From Adineta vaga (lineage: Eukaryota; Rotifera): 64,000 bases of DNA. The stretch covers positions 12,338,001-12,402,000 of the forward strand of contig CP075496.1 of the NCBI GenBank assembly GCA_021613535.1. The letters run 5' to 3'. This document shows, one piece after another, positions 24,601 through 39,600 of this stretch. Numbering within the stretch: the stretch's first letter is position 1; each line of letters begins with the position of its first letter. A program made the translations under genes and the position numbers. The notes beneath the pieces are model-generated. The model was not told the DNA's origin, made no database searches, and was given only the letters and a program-made list of their open reading frames with translations.

Positions 24601-27600
24601 CTGATTCATCACCACAATCATCAACTAAAAACAATCAAAATTCTAAGTTACTCAAGAGATTTGTTTGTTCAATTCATTTACATTCATCGCATAAATCCGA
24701 AAATCGAATACATCGATTTGTATGAGGACATCGAAATTGTGGACATGTTAAAGGTTGATTTCTTGTTCGACATATACCATGAATATCTTCATCACTACCA
24801 TCACCACAATTATCTACATGATCACATACACGCCAACGATAGATACATCGACCATTTGTACAGCTAAAGTAAAACAATGAAGATTTCTATTGCTGATTTG
24901 AAGAACATGAATTATTCATACCGGAAATGATTTGTTGTGTTACAAGGCACAGTTCGACAAACTTCAAGTGTTTCATCACTATAGAAGAAAAGAAAGAGAT
25001 CAGAAAAGAAAATATTCATTTGTTTTCAATTACCTATTATCAATACAATCATTATCTAGAGAACAAATGTTTCAAAATTCATTGATATGAAGAATAAGAA
25101 AATCTTACCTCCATCACAAGCCCAATTTTTATTTATACATAGAGTATTGTTACAAGTAAAACGATCTGCTGGACAATAGGTACCGTTTGGATAACGTGGT
25201 GCACAGCCAGCTTCATCCGAAACATCCGCACATTGTGGAATTCCATCACAACGACTTGTATTACTAACACAATGACCAGATGCACATTTAAATCTTCCAT
25301 CAGGACATGGTCGAGCAACTAGAATAGTAGAATTTTTTTTCTTTGAAACGAACGCTTCATAAATCTTAATAAACTACTCACCACAATCAGTTGTTTCATC
25401 CGATGTATCACCTGTACCACAATCATAATCGTGATCACAAACCCTATAGTAGACAAAAAAAGAATTAACAAAAATTTTATGTAGATAATTTTGAATTTAT
25501 ATTTCAAACCATCGTTGTGGGATACATCGACCATTAGAGCAACGAAATTCATCTTCACTGCACTCTCGATAAACTGAAAGAATATATTTTAAATATCATA
25601 ATTGACATTGAATCTCAGTATTGCCAAAACTTACTGCATGTTTCTGGATCTTCATCAGATCCATCACGACATTCGTTTCGATGATTACTTAAAAAACAAT
25701 GTGTAAGATTGCGCCGTATGCATAGAGAACAGCTGTCAACTTACCAGCGCCAACTTCTTGGAATGCATCCACCATCATTACATCGAAAATGACTTGCATC
25801 ATTACATAATGGACATTGATTTGGATTTTCATCACTATTATCTCCACAATCGTCTCGTCCATTACATCGTGCTAGATTCGAAATACATTTGTACGAATTA
25901 GGACATCGCACTTGATCAGGACGACATGGTCGATTGCCTTTAACGAAACTTTATATCTTTAATACTCGATTACAGACATAACTTACGACAGAAATACGCA
26001 TTTTCATCACTATTATCTCCACAATCATTATCCAAATCACATTCATACGATGCCGTGATACAATGACCATTGGTACACGTAAATTGATGATGAGAACATG
26101 TACGATTACCACAATTTAATTCATCACTACCATCCGAACAATGTCGAGCACCATCACAACGGAATCTCTAGAAAGAAAAAGAAGAGAAATGATATCATCT
26201 TTTCTGAAATGAAAATCATTCTCTTGTATAGTAACCATTGGTAAACATGCACCCGAATTACATCGAAATGTGCCTGGCATACACCGACATTCACAATTTT
26301 CTTCATCTAAATATATGATCAATATTGATATTTCACTATGAATTCATGACTTTTTTTACCTGAATTATCTCGACAATCATCCATACCTTTGAAAGGGAAA
26401 AGACAGAAACTAAATATCTTTATCTTTTATAAAAATAACTTTATTCTACCATCGCAAACGAATGAAATCGGTGTACAATTTTGATTTCGACATTGAAATT
26501 GATTTGCTGCACATTGTCTCTGTGGACAAGTCTTGGTTCATCTGATCCATCTTCACAATCAATTACTAAAAAGAACGTCGGTGTTTTTCTTTCGATTTCG
26601 AAAAGAATGATGAAAGAAAAAGGAAAATCATACCTCCATTACATTTTGCTGACCAAGGAATACATCGTTCATTTGGTGAACCACAACGATGTTGATTACA
26701 ACTACAATTGGTCACACAAGTTCGATTATTTCCATTATTAAGAAATGAAAAATATTCAGGACATGCACAAGTATACGATTGATTTGCTGATAATAAACAT
26801 AAATGTGAACAACCACCATTATTTGTTCCGCATGGATTTGGAACTACAAAAAAAAACAGACATGATCAGTTGTCTTCTTGTTTGCATATGTTCACTCCTA
26901 CTTTGTGGTTGTAAGGATGGATGAATAATACTAATAGCAACGACTTCATTGATAGTATCTGGTAGAAGAACATGTTTATTTGAACCATTCAAGGCATCAG
27001 CACGAATTAATGAATGATTTGTAAAATCAGACCAAACAACATAGCCATCGATAAATCCAAGACCGAGAGAATATGGCACATAATCATGACCAGAAAATGC
27101 AATCTTACGTTCACCACCATTATAATTACTGAATCTATAGGAAAGAAGGAGAGAAATTTGTTAACTTCCACGTATAAATAACTTACTCCAATCGTTGTAG
27201 GCGTCGATCAATCCAAAAGATTCTTTTCGTAATAATATCAATAGTTAAACCTAATGGTCCTGCTGTATCTGTTCCGATAATTTTAACAAAATTACTTCCA
27301 TCTAAATTAATTCTTCCAATATGTGGTTGACCCCAATCTGAATAAAATAAATAACCAACTAATGGATCAATAGCTAAATAATTTGGTTGTGATAAATATC
27401 TCGAATTCAATAGTGTTATTTGATTGCGACCATCCAATTCACAAACACGAAGTTCAGGCATACTCGATAATTGATATAATTTTCTTCCAATCCAATCAAC
27501 AGCTAATGCTCGAAGATATCGCACTTGATTTCCTTCGATAACTGTTGTTGATTGTGTACCATTGAAATTCATACGATAAATTTTATTAGCCATATTATCA

Positions 27601-30600
27601 CCAACATATAATTTTCGATCTTTCCAATCGTATGTGATAGAAGATAAGTCCAGAAAACCACGAGCAATAGTCATTTCAGTTTGCTCATCAAGATCAATTG
27701 CACGGATATAATATTTGTTTGTATATAATACATGAGGAATAATTGTTCCTAGATAAACAAGAAATCGATTGTAATGAGATAAAGAATAAAAACAAAAAGA
27801 AAACTTACGATTTGTTCGATAACAACTACGTCCATCAAGACCTTTTTCATAACCAGATGCACATTTACAAATATAGGAACCTATGATAAAGAAATTAATT
27901 GACAAAGTTTTTATTTTTACCACTCCTTCTCTACCTTGAGTATTTTCACATAATTGTTGACAAACACTTGGCGTTTCAACACATTCATTAATATCTAAAT
28001 AGGAACAAATCAATAGAATATTTCTTCGGAAAATATGTAACAATATTCTAAAGAAACTATATTGTATTCGTTATATATCACAACATGATTGATGAAAATT
28101 TTACTAAATGTCTGATATACTTTTTAGATATGTATTAAAACGACACATGACGTATATTTGCGATTTAATTAATTGCAGTCGAACTAAGCTGTCATTCAAC
28201 AATTTCAATCAAATTCTTTTGTATCTTTCCTTTTCGTTACAAATCCTTTTCACTTAAACATACTGTATGATAAATATCACTAGAATTAAAAGTTCATATT
28301 TGTAAATGAATATTCTTACCCCAACAATTCTTCTTATTTGTTGCTAATTTATAGCCAGGTCTACAGGTACATCGAAAAGAAGTTAGCGTATTAATGCACC
28401 CATGTTCACAACCGCTTAGAATTGTCGAAGCACATTCATTTACACCTATTAAAATCCAATCCAATCAATTGATTTCAAATAAAAATATCTCTACTAACCA
28501 CAACTTGCTGGTTCATCACTTCCATCTGTACAGTTTCTTACACCATTACAAACAACTTCATATGGTATGCATTGTTTATTACGACATTGAAATTGACCAC
28601 CTGGACATTGTTCTGTTTGACATAGAGATGGTTTTTCATCGGAGTTATCATGACAATCGTTACTAAAGAATATAGAATTGTAATTGATTGTTTCTTTTTC
28701 TTTCCTCAAAACAAATTATAAACACAATACTTACAAACCATTACATGTAAGTGATTTAGATATACATCTTCCATTTTCACATCGATATTCTGTGCTTGTA
28801 CAATTTCGATATTGTGAAGCTAGTTTATAAGAGAACAGAATAGAATAAAATTAGAACAGAAAGAAAAACAACAACTAAATTTCATCTTACCACATGATGC
28901 TGGTTCGTCTGATCCATCACCTAAACAAATATCAATGATTTTATTAATGAAATTCTAAATTAAAATAAACAAACCGCAATCATTATCATGATCTAAATAA
29001 AGAGAAAAATAGTTATCATTCACTTTCAATGGAGAAACGATTACGTACCACAAACATATGAACGTGGTACACAAAGACCATTATCACATTGAAATCTAAA
29101 AATATCATCATATTTTAAATCGATGATTTTTGTCCACCTAAAATATGAACATACTGAGAAGCAGACGAACAATTACGTCGAGTACAATTTGCTTCATCTT
29201 CTGCGCGCATACAATTGGCAATGCCATTACAAACGGCTGATTGATCGAGACATCTTATTCGTGGATTGTTTTTCAAACCAGTTGGACAACGAAATTGTGT
29301 TGAACGGCAAGACATTTCGGCTAATAGAAGACGAAATGTTTTTGTTGTTTTTTTTTTGCAAAAAGAAATCATTTCTATATAATACAAACCACAATTATGT
29401 CGTTCATCTTCGTCACTTCCATCTCTAAAAAATTCAAAAGAATGATTTGAGAGAATATTTTTCGATAAGATTTACCGGCAATCATCAATACCATTACATC
29501 GCTGATCGGGACTAATACATCGGCCATTATCACATTTCCAGAGTTCAATTGGGCATGTTCGATTCGATGAACGACAATCCGCTGGTTCATCAGTACCATC
29601 GGCACAATCACGTCGACTATCGCATACCCAAGAATATGGTATACATCGACCATTTCCACAGCGAAATTCCGCTAAATTCATATCGGAAATCATAATTTAT
29701 ATAAAAAATAAAGCTTTTCAATACATACTTGTATTGCATTGAATGCTCTGACAAAATATTGGACTCTCATCACTATTATCACCACAATCATTATCACCAT
29801 CTATTCAGAAATATAAAATGATAATTTCGTTATTTTTATCGATTTTTATTCCGTACCACATAAATAACTTCGTTGAATACATATATTATTATTTGGACAT
29901 TTCATACTATTTGTACCATTACAAATGCGCGATGGACAACCAATTTCATCAGTTACATTACCATCATTACAATCATCAAATCCTATATATCGAAAAAAAC
30001 ACAAAAGAGAATAGATTGTCTCTCTTAGAGGTAATTACACGTACCATTACAACGTTTAAACGTGTCAATACAGCGAAAATTGGCACAAGTAAATTGTCCT
30101 TCCGGACATTGCGGATATACACAAGGTTGGTATGGATTATTTTCATCACTACCATCATTACAATCTGATAATAAACAAAATAATTATTAGAGTTTTTGTC
30201 TTTCCTTCCTTTATTATAAATATTTTACCAATCTTTCGATCACATCTTTCAATATATGGAATACAACCACCACTTAAACATCGATATTCAGTTGGTCGAC
30301 AAGTATAAGCGGCTAAAAAACAAATTATAGAAATGAAAGAAGTAAAACTTAATCTTTTTCTTACAACAAAATCGTGTATCTTCATCAGAATTATCTGAAC
30401 AATCTCCTTGACCATCACAAACTTTACGTCTTGAAATACATTGACCATTTCGACAAGTAAAATTAACTGACGCACATGACGATGATAATGCTTAACAAAA
30501 AAAAAATCAACCAATAAAAACTTATGCTGTGTCTCTCTCTCTCTCTGTTCATCTTCACTTCACTTACGAACACACATTCGTCGATCATTTGCTAATTTCA

Positions 30601-33600
30601 ATTGTTGTCCACTTGGACAAGTACATTCAACTTGATTATTCAATCCTGTTTTGCATATGTGACTACAACCACCATTACTGATATTACATGGAGAAAATGA
30701 ACATTTCTGACGTTGATCAGAAACAACATGAATATCCATTGGACGATATGGAAGATTATTCTGCATTTCAACCATATTTGCACCAGTATATTTTTCTGCA
30801 CGATAAATACCGCCTAGATATATAAACGAATACTAGAAATAAAGTATCCTTATAATGCAATAACTTACGAAGAGTCCAATCAGTCCAATATATATAATGT
30901 CCATGAACAGTTATAGCAAATGGATGAACAACTGATGAAATAACTTCACGATTTGTACCATCCAGTGATGCGCGTTCAATTCGGTCGCTAAATGAATATA
31001 ATTTAATGAAGAATCTTGAAGAAATATCTTAAACTAATACATACAACCATGCATCTGCCCAGTAGATTCGATCATCATCAAAATCAATTGTTAATCCATT
31101 TGGCCAACGAATATTAGTTGTAATGAGATATGTTACTTGTCGTCCAGTTAATGTCGAACGACGAATGGATGGACTCGGTCCAACATCTGACCAGAATAAT
31201 AATCTAAGTTTTTGATAACGATACAAAATTTAATTTGAATTCCTACTATTCTGACAAACCCTTTGCATGGATGGACAGCAATTGCTCTTGGACGTGAACT
31301 AGCTGCAATAATAACTTTTTCTGAACCATTATTTCTTGCTGATATAATTCTTCCATAGGTTTCATCTGTCCAATACAGACGATCAGATACCCAATCATAT
31401 GCAATACCTACTGGTTGTGAACGACCTTAATACAAAGAAGTAGAAAAAACAGAAAATTTCTTCGAAAATCAGAGAAGTCTCGATATAAATTATACCTGTT
31501 ACATTTGATTGTACTAATCTCGTGCATTTGGATTTGGATCATCCATATCAAATGAAAATATATCTTGAACTTGAATATCACTGAAAATGAAGTGATAAGA
31601 AATAAAGAGAAATATATGGCAAATACTTTACGTGTAGAATATCTTCTTATCTCGATAATCAAAATCAATTCCAACAGCCATACTCAAATTTCTAATTGTT
31701 CTCCATGGTGCACTTGTTGCTAGACCATGAGGTTGCATTGACATAGAACGAATTTCTTTTTCCATAGCCACAAGTAAATATTCATTTGGGGCTTCAAAAA
31801 CAAATCGAAATTCAATCAAATAAACAACTTATTTATTGTATAAAATTATTACGTTGACAAGTACGTTGATCAACACTTAATGTACCAAACGCACATGCAC
31901 ATTGTGGTACACTTGTCCCAGGCATAGAAAAACAAAGATCTTCACAGAATCGTTGTCGTACAGTTGATGATTGACAAGGTGATTCATAATTGGGTTGCTC
32001 ATCAAATAATGCCATTCCACCGACTTCATAACTTTTCAATGATAAAACGGATTCTAATCGTTGAGTCATATTACTAGCTGTTTTATTGATACGCAGTATC
32101 TATCCAGAAGAAATGTATTTACTATGATGGAGATTACAGATCAACAGAAGTGTCTTACTGATGAAAATGCTCGATCCATGATGTATAAATCATTATTAGC
32201 AATAAGTAATGAAATTGCTTTAGGAATATTACGTGAAACTGTTCGACGATTTTTTCCATCCCATGAAATAACTTCTACTGTATCACGAATTATATCTGAC
32301 CAATAGACATCATCAGTAAGATAATCAATTGTGATTGATTCTGGTCGAATAATTTGTGTTGTAACAAGATAAGTAACATTTTCACCATTGAGAAATGAAC
32401 GAGTAATATGCGCACGTGCACCACGATCACACCAATACAAATATCTATATGAGATAATAAAGAAAAAGTATGAATTTGATTTTCTTTCTTTACCTTCGTT
32501 TAGGATTCACAGCTAGAGCATAGATTGTTTCATTTGTACCTTTTCGTAAAATTAATCGATGATCTGTTCCAAGTCGATTAACTTCCAAATGACCATATTT
32601 ATTAGATACATAAGAAAAATATAAATTTCCAGCTATCCAATCGAGTGCAAGACCAAGAACATAATTTTGTTCCGCTGCAACACTTATTTGAAGATGAGTT
32701 GTTACATTCCATGTTCGATTATCTGTCCAAATTGCTCGACGTATTAGACGATTTGCATGTATCCAATATATTTCACGTGTTGAATATCGAACAGACAACA
32801 TTTCCATATTATTGCCTACGAAAACAAAAATGAACTAGTTTTAACATTCAAAACGAAACAATCTTACCAGCAATTAATGGCATAACATCTTCTCGTGTTG
32901 AATCATTGGAACGATGATCAAATGCTCTCAATAATGAATGTGTACTATAGATAATATATTGTTGACTCTTCGGTGAACATGATCGTCCATCACTATTTAA
33001 CTTGTATCCAATAGCACAATCACATGTTGGTGTATTATGATTAATTGAATCAATTTGAAAACAAAGTTGTTCACAGTATGACCCATAATAACAATAGGAA
33101 TTTAAAGCTAAATGAAATAGATGTTTAGAAGAATTAAAGAAGAACAGTGCATACATACCTTCATAACGTGGATAAGCTCGAACTTGGATTGGATCACGTT
33201 GATTAACTCGTACTGGAATAATATCTGTAATTGGATTTAAATTATGATCAAACCATTTTTTATAAACTCCCTCTAAATCACTATCAACAAAAAATAAGGA
33301 ATAATGTGTTGATGATATATCATCATTTTCATTCGTTTGAACAGATGATGTCGGTGATGGAGGAGTTAAATGAGTAAGAAAATCAAAACCATGTGGACGA
33401 CTAACTTCAACATCAAGAACTTTTGTATCACCTGAATCCATACAATGATATGAAATCTGAAACAGAATCAAATGAAATTATTGGAAAAAAGACAAATCCT
33501 ATCTATTTACTTTTTGTATACCGGTATCACTCCAGAAAATACAATGAAGATCGAGATTATAAACTAAATAATTTGGTTGTAGAAGATTTTCTGTAATAAC

Positions 33601-36600
33601 ATTCTCCGAATGTTTTCCATCGAACCGAACACGACCTATTTTTATAGGAACTTGTCCACCACCAAGATCAATCCAATAAACATATCTATACAAATTTTCG
33701 TTAAAAGAAAATTTTATCTTACAACAAAATAATTTACCCATTCGTTGTATCAAGATCTAATGCAATTGGTCGCATAATACCGGTTTCATTTTCCTGACTA
33801 CTATAGATCACTGTATGATATTGACCATTGAGTGAAATAGCATCAATACGACTGTGATAAAAATTGACAATAAACATATTTCTAAAAGAGAGAAGAATTG
33901 TAAAAAAACAATATGATAATTCAGAATAGATTTTACCGTCCAACTGCATCAACTTGCATAGTACCAATTTCCATTCCGACCAGAATTTCGTCATCACCAT
34001 AAAATACGGTTTCATTAGTACCATCGAAACTAATTCGACGAATTTCATACTAAATCAAGAGATGGTGCGTTTTAATCACCCTAAACGAATATTCATCTTT
34101 CTCATACCGTTAATGAACCATCTGGTAGGATGCCTTTCGTTTGTGTCCAATAAATCGTTTCGTTAGCTTCATCAAATGCAAATTCATAACCATGATCAAT
34201 ATCTGTAACAGTAACTAATCGTTCCCATAAATCATCATAATTGGAATTTTCGTCAACATATCGTTGATCATGTCGCACGTTTATTCCTCCAATTGTTCGA
34301 CTTCTCATATAAATAATAAATGGTGAATAATCTAGAAACAATAAAGAATAAATTTCATCGATTTTCTTCTAAAAACAAATTCGAACCTTTTGTACATGTA
34401 AATTGATCTCGTTCAAGATAAAAACCAGTCGAACACGCACATGTATAACCCGATGATGCAGTATGTGAAAGAAGACAAAGTTGTGTACAACGAGCTTGTT
34501 GACATGGATTTGCTCCTTTAAGTTTTACATGAATAAAAGTATGAATGAATCGAAAGAGAAAAGAAAAGCTTTGGTTTTTACCTGATGGTTGATAAATCTG
34601 ATGAGATATTTTTAAATGATTGATGCCTGACCGTGATAATATTCTCGTATGCTTTTGAGCTTTAATACCATGTTCAAATCGATTTAAACGACGAACTTCA
34701 TTGGAATTGGAATCAAACCAATAAAGATAATTTTCAAAAATAGCAATTGACGTTGGTGCATGAAGAAAATGTGTATTTGCGAGAATTTTTCGTCGATTCT
34801 CTCCTGTATAACTCACGACTTCAATATAATTCAAATGTCGATCACTAAAATAAACTTTTTCACGTATGAAATCTAATGTTAAACCAAATGGCATTTGAAT
34901 TGAATCATTAACAATAGTCATTCGTTGTTGACCATCCATACTGCAACGTTCAATACGAGGATTTTTACCCCAATCAGTAAAAAATATAAATCGAACACCA
35001 GGTCGTGGATCAACTGCAATTGCCCATGGATTTGTTAGATTTTCATGTAATAATATGCGACGATGACGACCATCAGCCGATGCGACTTCGATATGTTCTA
35101 GTATGTAATCTGTCCAATATAAATTACGTCCGATCCAATCGAAGGCAATACTAGCAATATAACTATTACCACTTGAAATAATCTAAATGATTCTAAGTCA
35201 AATTAATTTTATTCATACATAATTACTTACTTTAGTGTAATTATTCGCTCTTGAAGAACGACTGTAGATTGTATTCGATGCTAAATCAGACCAGAAATAG
35301 GTGTCCGTTCGATTATCAACATCGAACGCAGAAATATAACGTATATCAGAACCGAGTGTCACTTGGCCAAATGTTTCTAATGTTGGTGAAAACCAACCAA
35401 TTGAAGAACCATATGCAGCTAACAAACGAATACCACTCTCATCTAATAAGCGAAAAACAAATTTATAATTTTATGAAATGTTAAAACGAAAACAAAACTT
35501 TCAATATTCTCAAATGACTTACTAATAATTTTACAACTTCGTCCATCTGGTTGTAAAATAAATCCTTCACCACATCCACATACAAAACTTCCATTCGTAT
35601 TCAAACAATATTGATGACATGTAAAAGGATCTTCGACACATTCATCAATATCTAATCAAACACATAATTACACTTGCATCAAATTTTTTAAAATTTCATT
35701 CGTCATCATTACCTTCACATTTCTTATAATTTGTCGAATTAGTAACATGGTAACCAAGTTCACAGAGACATAAAACGCCAAATGGTGATGCATGACATAT
35801 ATGACTACATTCACCATTGTTAACAGAACATTGATCAGTATTACACAATGGAGATTCATCACCACCACCAGGACAATCGGGTTTACTTTAAAAAAGAAGA
35901 GAAAAACTTCTTGTCCAACAATGATAAATAAAACTAATTGATAGATACCCATCACAAACTTGTGAAACATTGACACATTGATGAATTGTTGTATCAGGAC
36001 ATGGTATTTGATTATCTGGACATGAAAATGATGCAGCTTCTACAGTAAATTTAAAATTTAAACATAATATTTCCTATAAATCTAAATGAATACTAACGAC
36101 ATTGTTCTGTATGTTCATCAGATCCATCTTCACAATCATCCTATAGAAAAAAGAAAAAAAAATATTCAAATCATTTCAATGATAAGAAGAAAAGAAAGTT
36201 AGATTACTTCATGATCACAGACCCATGTTTCCGGAATACATTCACCTGATGACAAACAACGAAATTCGGTCGATGTACAATTTCGAGCACCTACAATTAC
36301 AATATCCAATTAAATATGTTGTAATAATTGATCGAAAAACTACTGACCACAAGTTGATGGTTCATCAGATCCATCAGCACAATCTAAATCGAATCACTTA
36401 GATAGATGTTCTTCTCTATATTAATCAAATCAATACCTCGATGACCATCGCAACGCCAAGCCTATATTTAAAAAAAAACATTATTGATCTGATATCGTCG
36501 AGATTTCAACTTACATTCGGTATACAAGTTGTTCCACAACGAAATTGATCTGCTCGACAGAAAGTTGGTGTAGAACCTGCACAATTTTGTTCGTCTTCCA

Positions 36601-39600
36601 TTGATGGACAATCTACATTGATAATTTAAATTATTAAGCAATTATTCTCTAAGAACATCGTCACTTACCTGAAATACCATCACATCGACGTGTTGCATTG
36701 ATGCAACGTTGATCTCGTGTACACAGGAATTGACCAGTACCACAAGAAATTGGTGGACAATCGAGTTCTATAAAAGGATAATTTTTTTTAGAGAAAAACA
36801 AAGCGAATACACTTTTCCAAAAAAACGAACCATCTGCGTTATCACCACAATCTATCAATATAAAGAACAAAAAAAAAGTTGTCTTTACACTATTTAACTA
36901 TGAAATCTTACCATTTTGACCATCACATCGCCAAGCTACAGCATAGAAAAGAGATTAAACTAGAGTAGAAAAGAATTTTTCTGTCAACATACCAGTTGGA
37001 ATACATTTACCAGGTGTATGAGGACACGTGAATTGTGTTAATGGATCACAAGTTCTTTCTGAAAGAGACACAAGATTTTTTTTTCTAATTCTCATTAATA
37101 TTTACCATGACAATTTTGTTCATCACTTGAATCACCACAATCATTTTCTATTTAGAGTAAAAAGAATAATAAGACTTTAATTGAGAAAAAAAGAAAAAAC
37201 AAGTTTCTTTTTACTACCATTATCACATAGCCATGATTTTGAAATACATCTTCCTGTTGCACATCGAAATTGATTGTCAGCACAGGTTTGACCTTTAATA
37301 TAAAAATTCTTTCGAATCTATCATAATCTAAATCTTTTCTTTATTTTACTGCAATTTGATTCATCTGAACGATCTAGACAATGAGCATAGCCATCGCAAA
37401 CAAGTTGCTTGTTTATACAAACACCAGTACTGCGACATTGAAATTGCGTTGTACGACATTGTGGTGTACCAGCTATATTTATACATTCAATAAAATGGAG
37501 AAACTATTTCATTATATATATTACCTGGACAATTTTGTTCATCGGTATTATCATGACAATCATCATCTGGAAAAATAAAATACAAAATAGAAAGTATAAT
37601 AATTGTTTAGAATCAGTTCAAAGAATTAACCTCCATCACATCTATAACTTAATGGTATACATCGACCATTTCGACATTGAAATCGTCCAATACATGATAT
37701 TTGACTAGGTTCAGCTTCGGAATTATCCACACATTGAATATTATTCATTGAATTCAATTTTCGACCATAACGACAACCACATATTCGTGTTAAAGTACCT
37801 TGTTCTCGTTTAGGAAAACAGAAATCTGAACATTCACCATTATTAGTCCAACATGGATGTGTAACTAGAAAACAAATGAGATATGAACTCTATATCTATA
37901 CTTTATTCGTTCTTACTATTCATTGGTTGTGATGATTCTGCATATACTCGAACAGTTGAAATCGCCGGAATATTCGATCGAATTGCAGAAGCATAACCAC
38001 TAAGAGATAAAATGAATAGCTCATTATTGACATTCATTCGCAATATATACAATACCTATATGTTTTACTACTTTCAAATACACTTTCCAATGTCATATCA
38101 GTAAAATACAATCGAGCTATAAAATATAATTGTAAAAAAACATCAAATTTCCTAGAATGTTTTCTATTTTCTTACATCCTGAAATTGCAATGCCGAACGG
38201 ATGAGAAATTGATCGCCCTCTCAATGATTGAATATTTCGTCCATTATAATCTGAATATTGTATACGTGATAATGTACCATCAGTCCAATAGAGACGTTTT
38301 GTCATATAATCACATGTTAAATGATAAGGAGTACCTAATTCATTGGGAACAATTACGTTACGATTTGTTCCATCAGATAACATTCGATAGATTTTTGCTG
38401 GACGAGCGATTGTTGAATAAAATACATATCTACATTGAATTTTAAATTATTTACCATAGAAATTGCTTATATACTAACCCTTGTGATGGATCTAAAGTAA
38501 TTCCATATAGACCAATAGTGTCATTCACTAGTACACGTTGAGGAAAATCTGTTGTATTCATTCTTACAACAAGTATTTGTCGTTCAGTAGATGATGTCAT
38601 ATAGAGTAATTTTGAAAACCAATCATATATCATAGCACTAACTAATGGAAAGATTTTTGATGTTGTTACGGGTTTTGGTTCTATAATATCATTATAAAAT
38701 ATATTATTATCAACAACAACAAAACATGTGAACTTACTTTCCCCATCCATATATGAGACGTATATCATTTGACTACGTTCCGAATAGAAATAGACAAGCT
38801 TTTGTCGATAATCAAAAACGGAATCCATTATGACAGTTCGTGGATCAGGTACAATTGGTGATCGAGCTTCAATTTTTGAATCACGGTTAAAATCGATTCC
38901 ACGAATAGAAAATAAACGTGTAAGAAGAAGAAAATCTTTCACCGCTAGAAATAAAAAATTTGCATTAAACAATTAAAACAAATAATTCTTTAATCTTACG
39001 TTCACATGTTTTTAAATCTGATTTCAATCGAAAACCTGATTGACATCGACATTGATAACTATTTGCTAATAAATTTGCTCGTCCAAGTAAACATAAATGT
39101 TCACAACCACCATTATATGTCCCATTACATGGATTAATTCGATCTGGTTGTTTTGTTTCATGATATACACTAATTCCTCTTGGTCGAATAAATGATTGTG
39201 GTTTATAAAAATTACTTGTATTTGAGCTAAAATGTCGCCGAAGTTGCAATACAGCACCTTTCATATCATCAGTTAAATAGAGGTTATTTTCGAATAGATC
39301 AATGCCAACAGTGAAAGGAATATTTTGACTACCCGATGTTATAGTAATACTGAAAGAACAAAAGTCACGAATGTTAAATATTTCAACTTTGAGAAAAAAC
39401 ATAGATTGAACGTTACCGTCTTGCTCCATGATAATCACAGCTTTCAACATGATCAAACGATCGATCTACCCAATAAATTCTCTGTTTAATATAATCAATT
39501 GTTAAATCACTTGGTTGATCTAATTTTTGATCAATTAAAACTGTACATTGTGAACCATCAAGAAGGCAGCGAAAAATTTTTGCCGATACTCGATGTAAAT

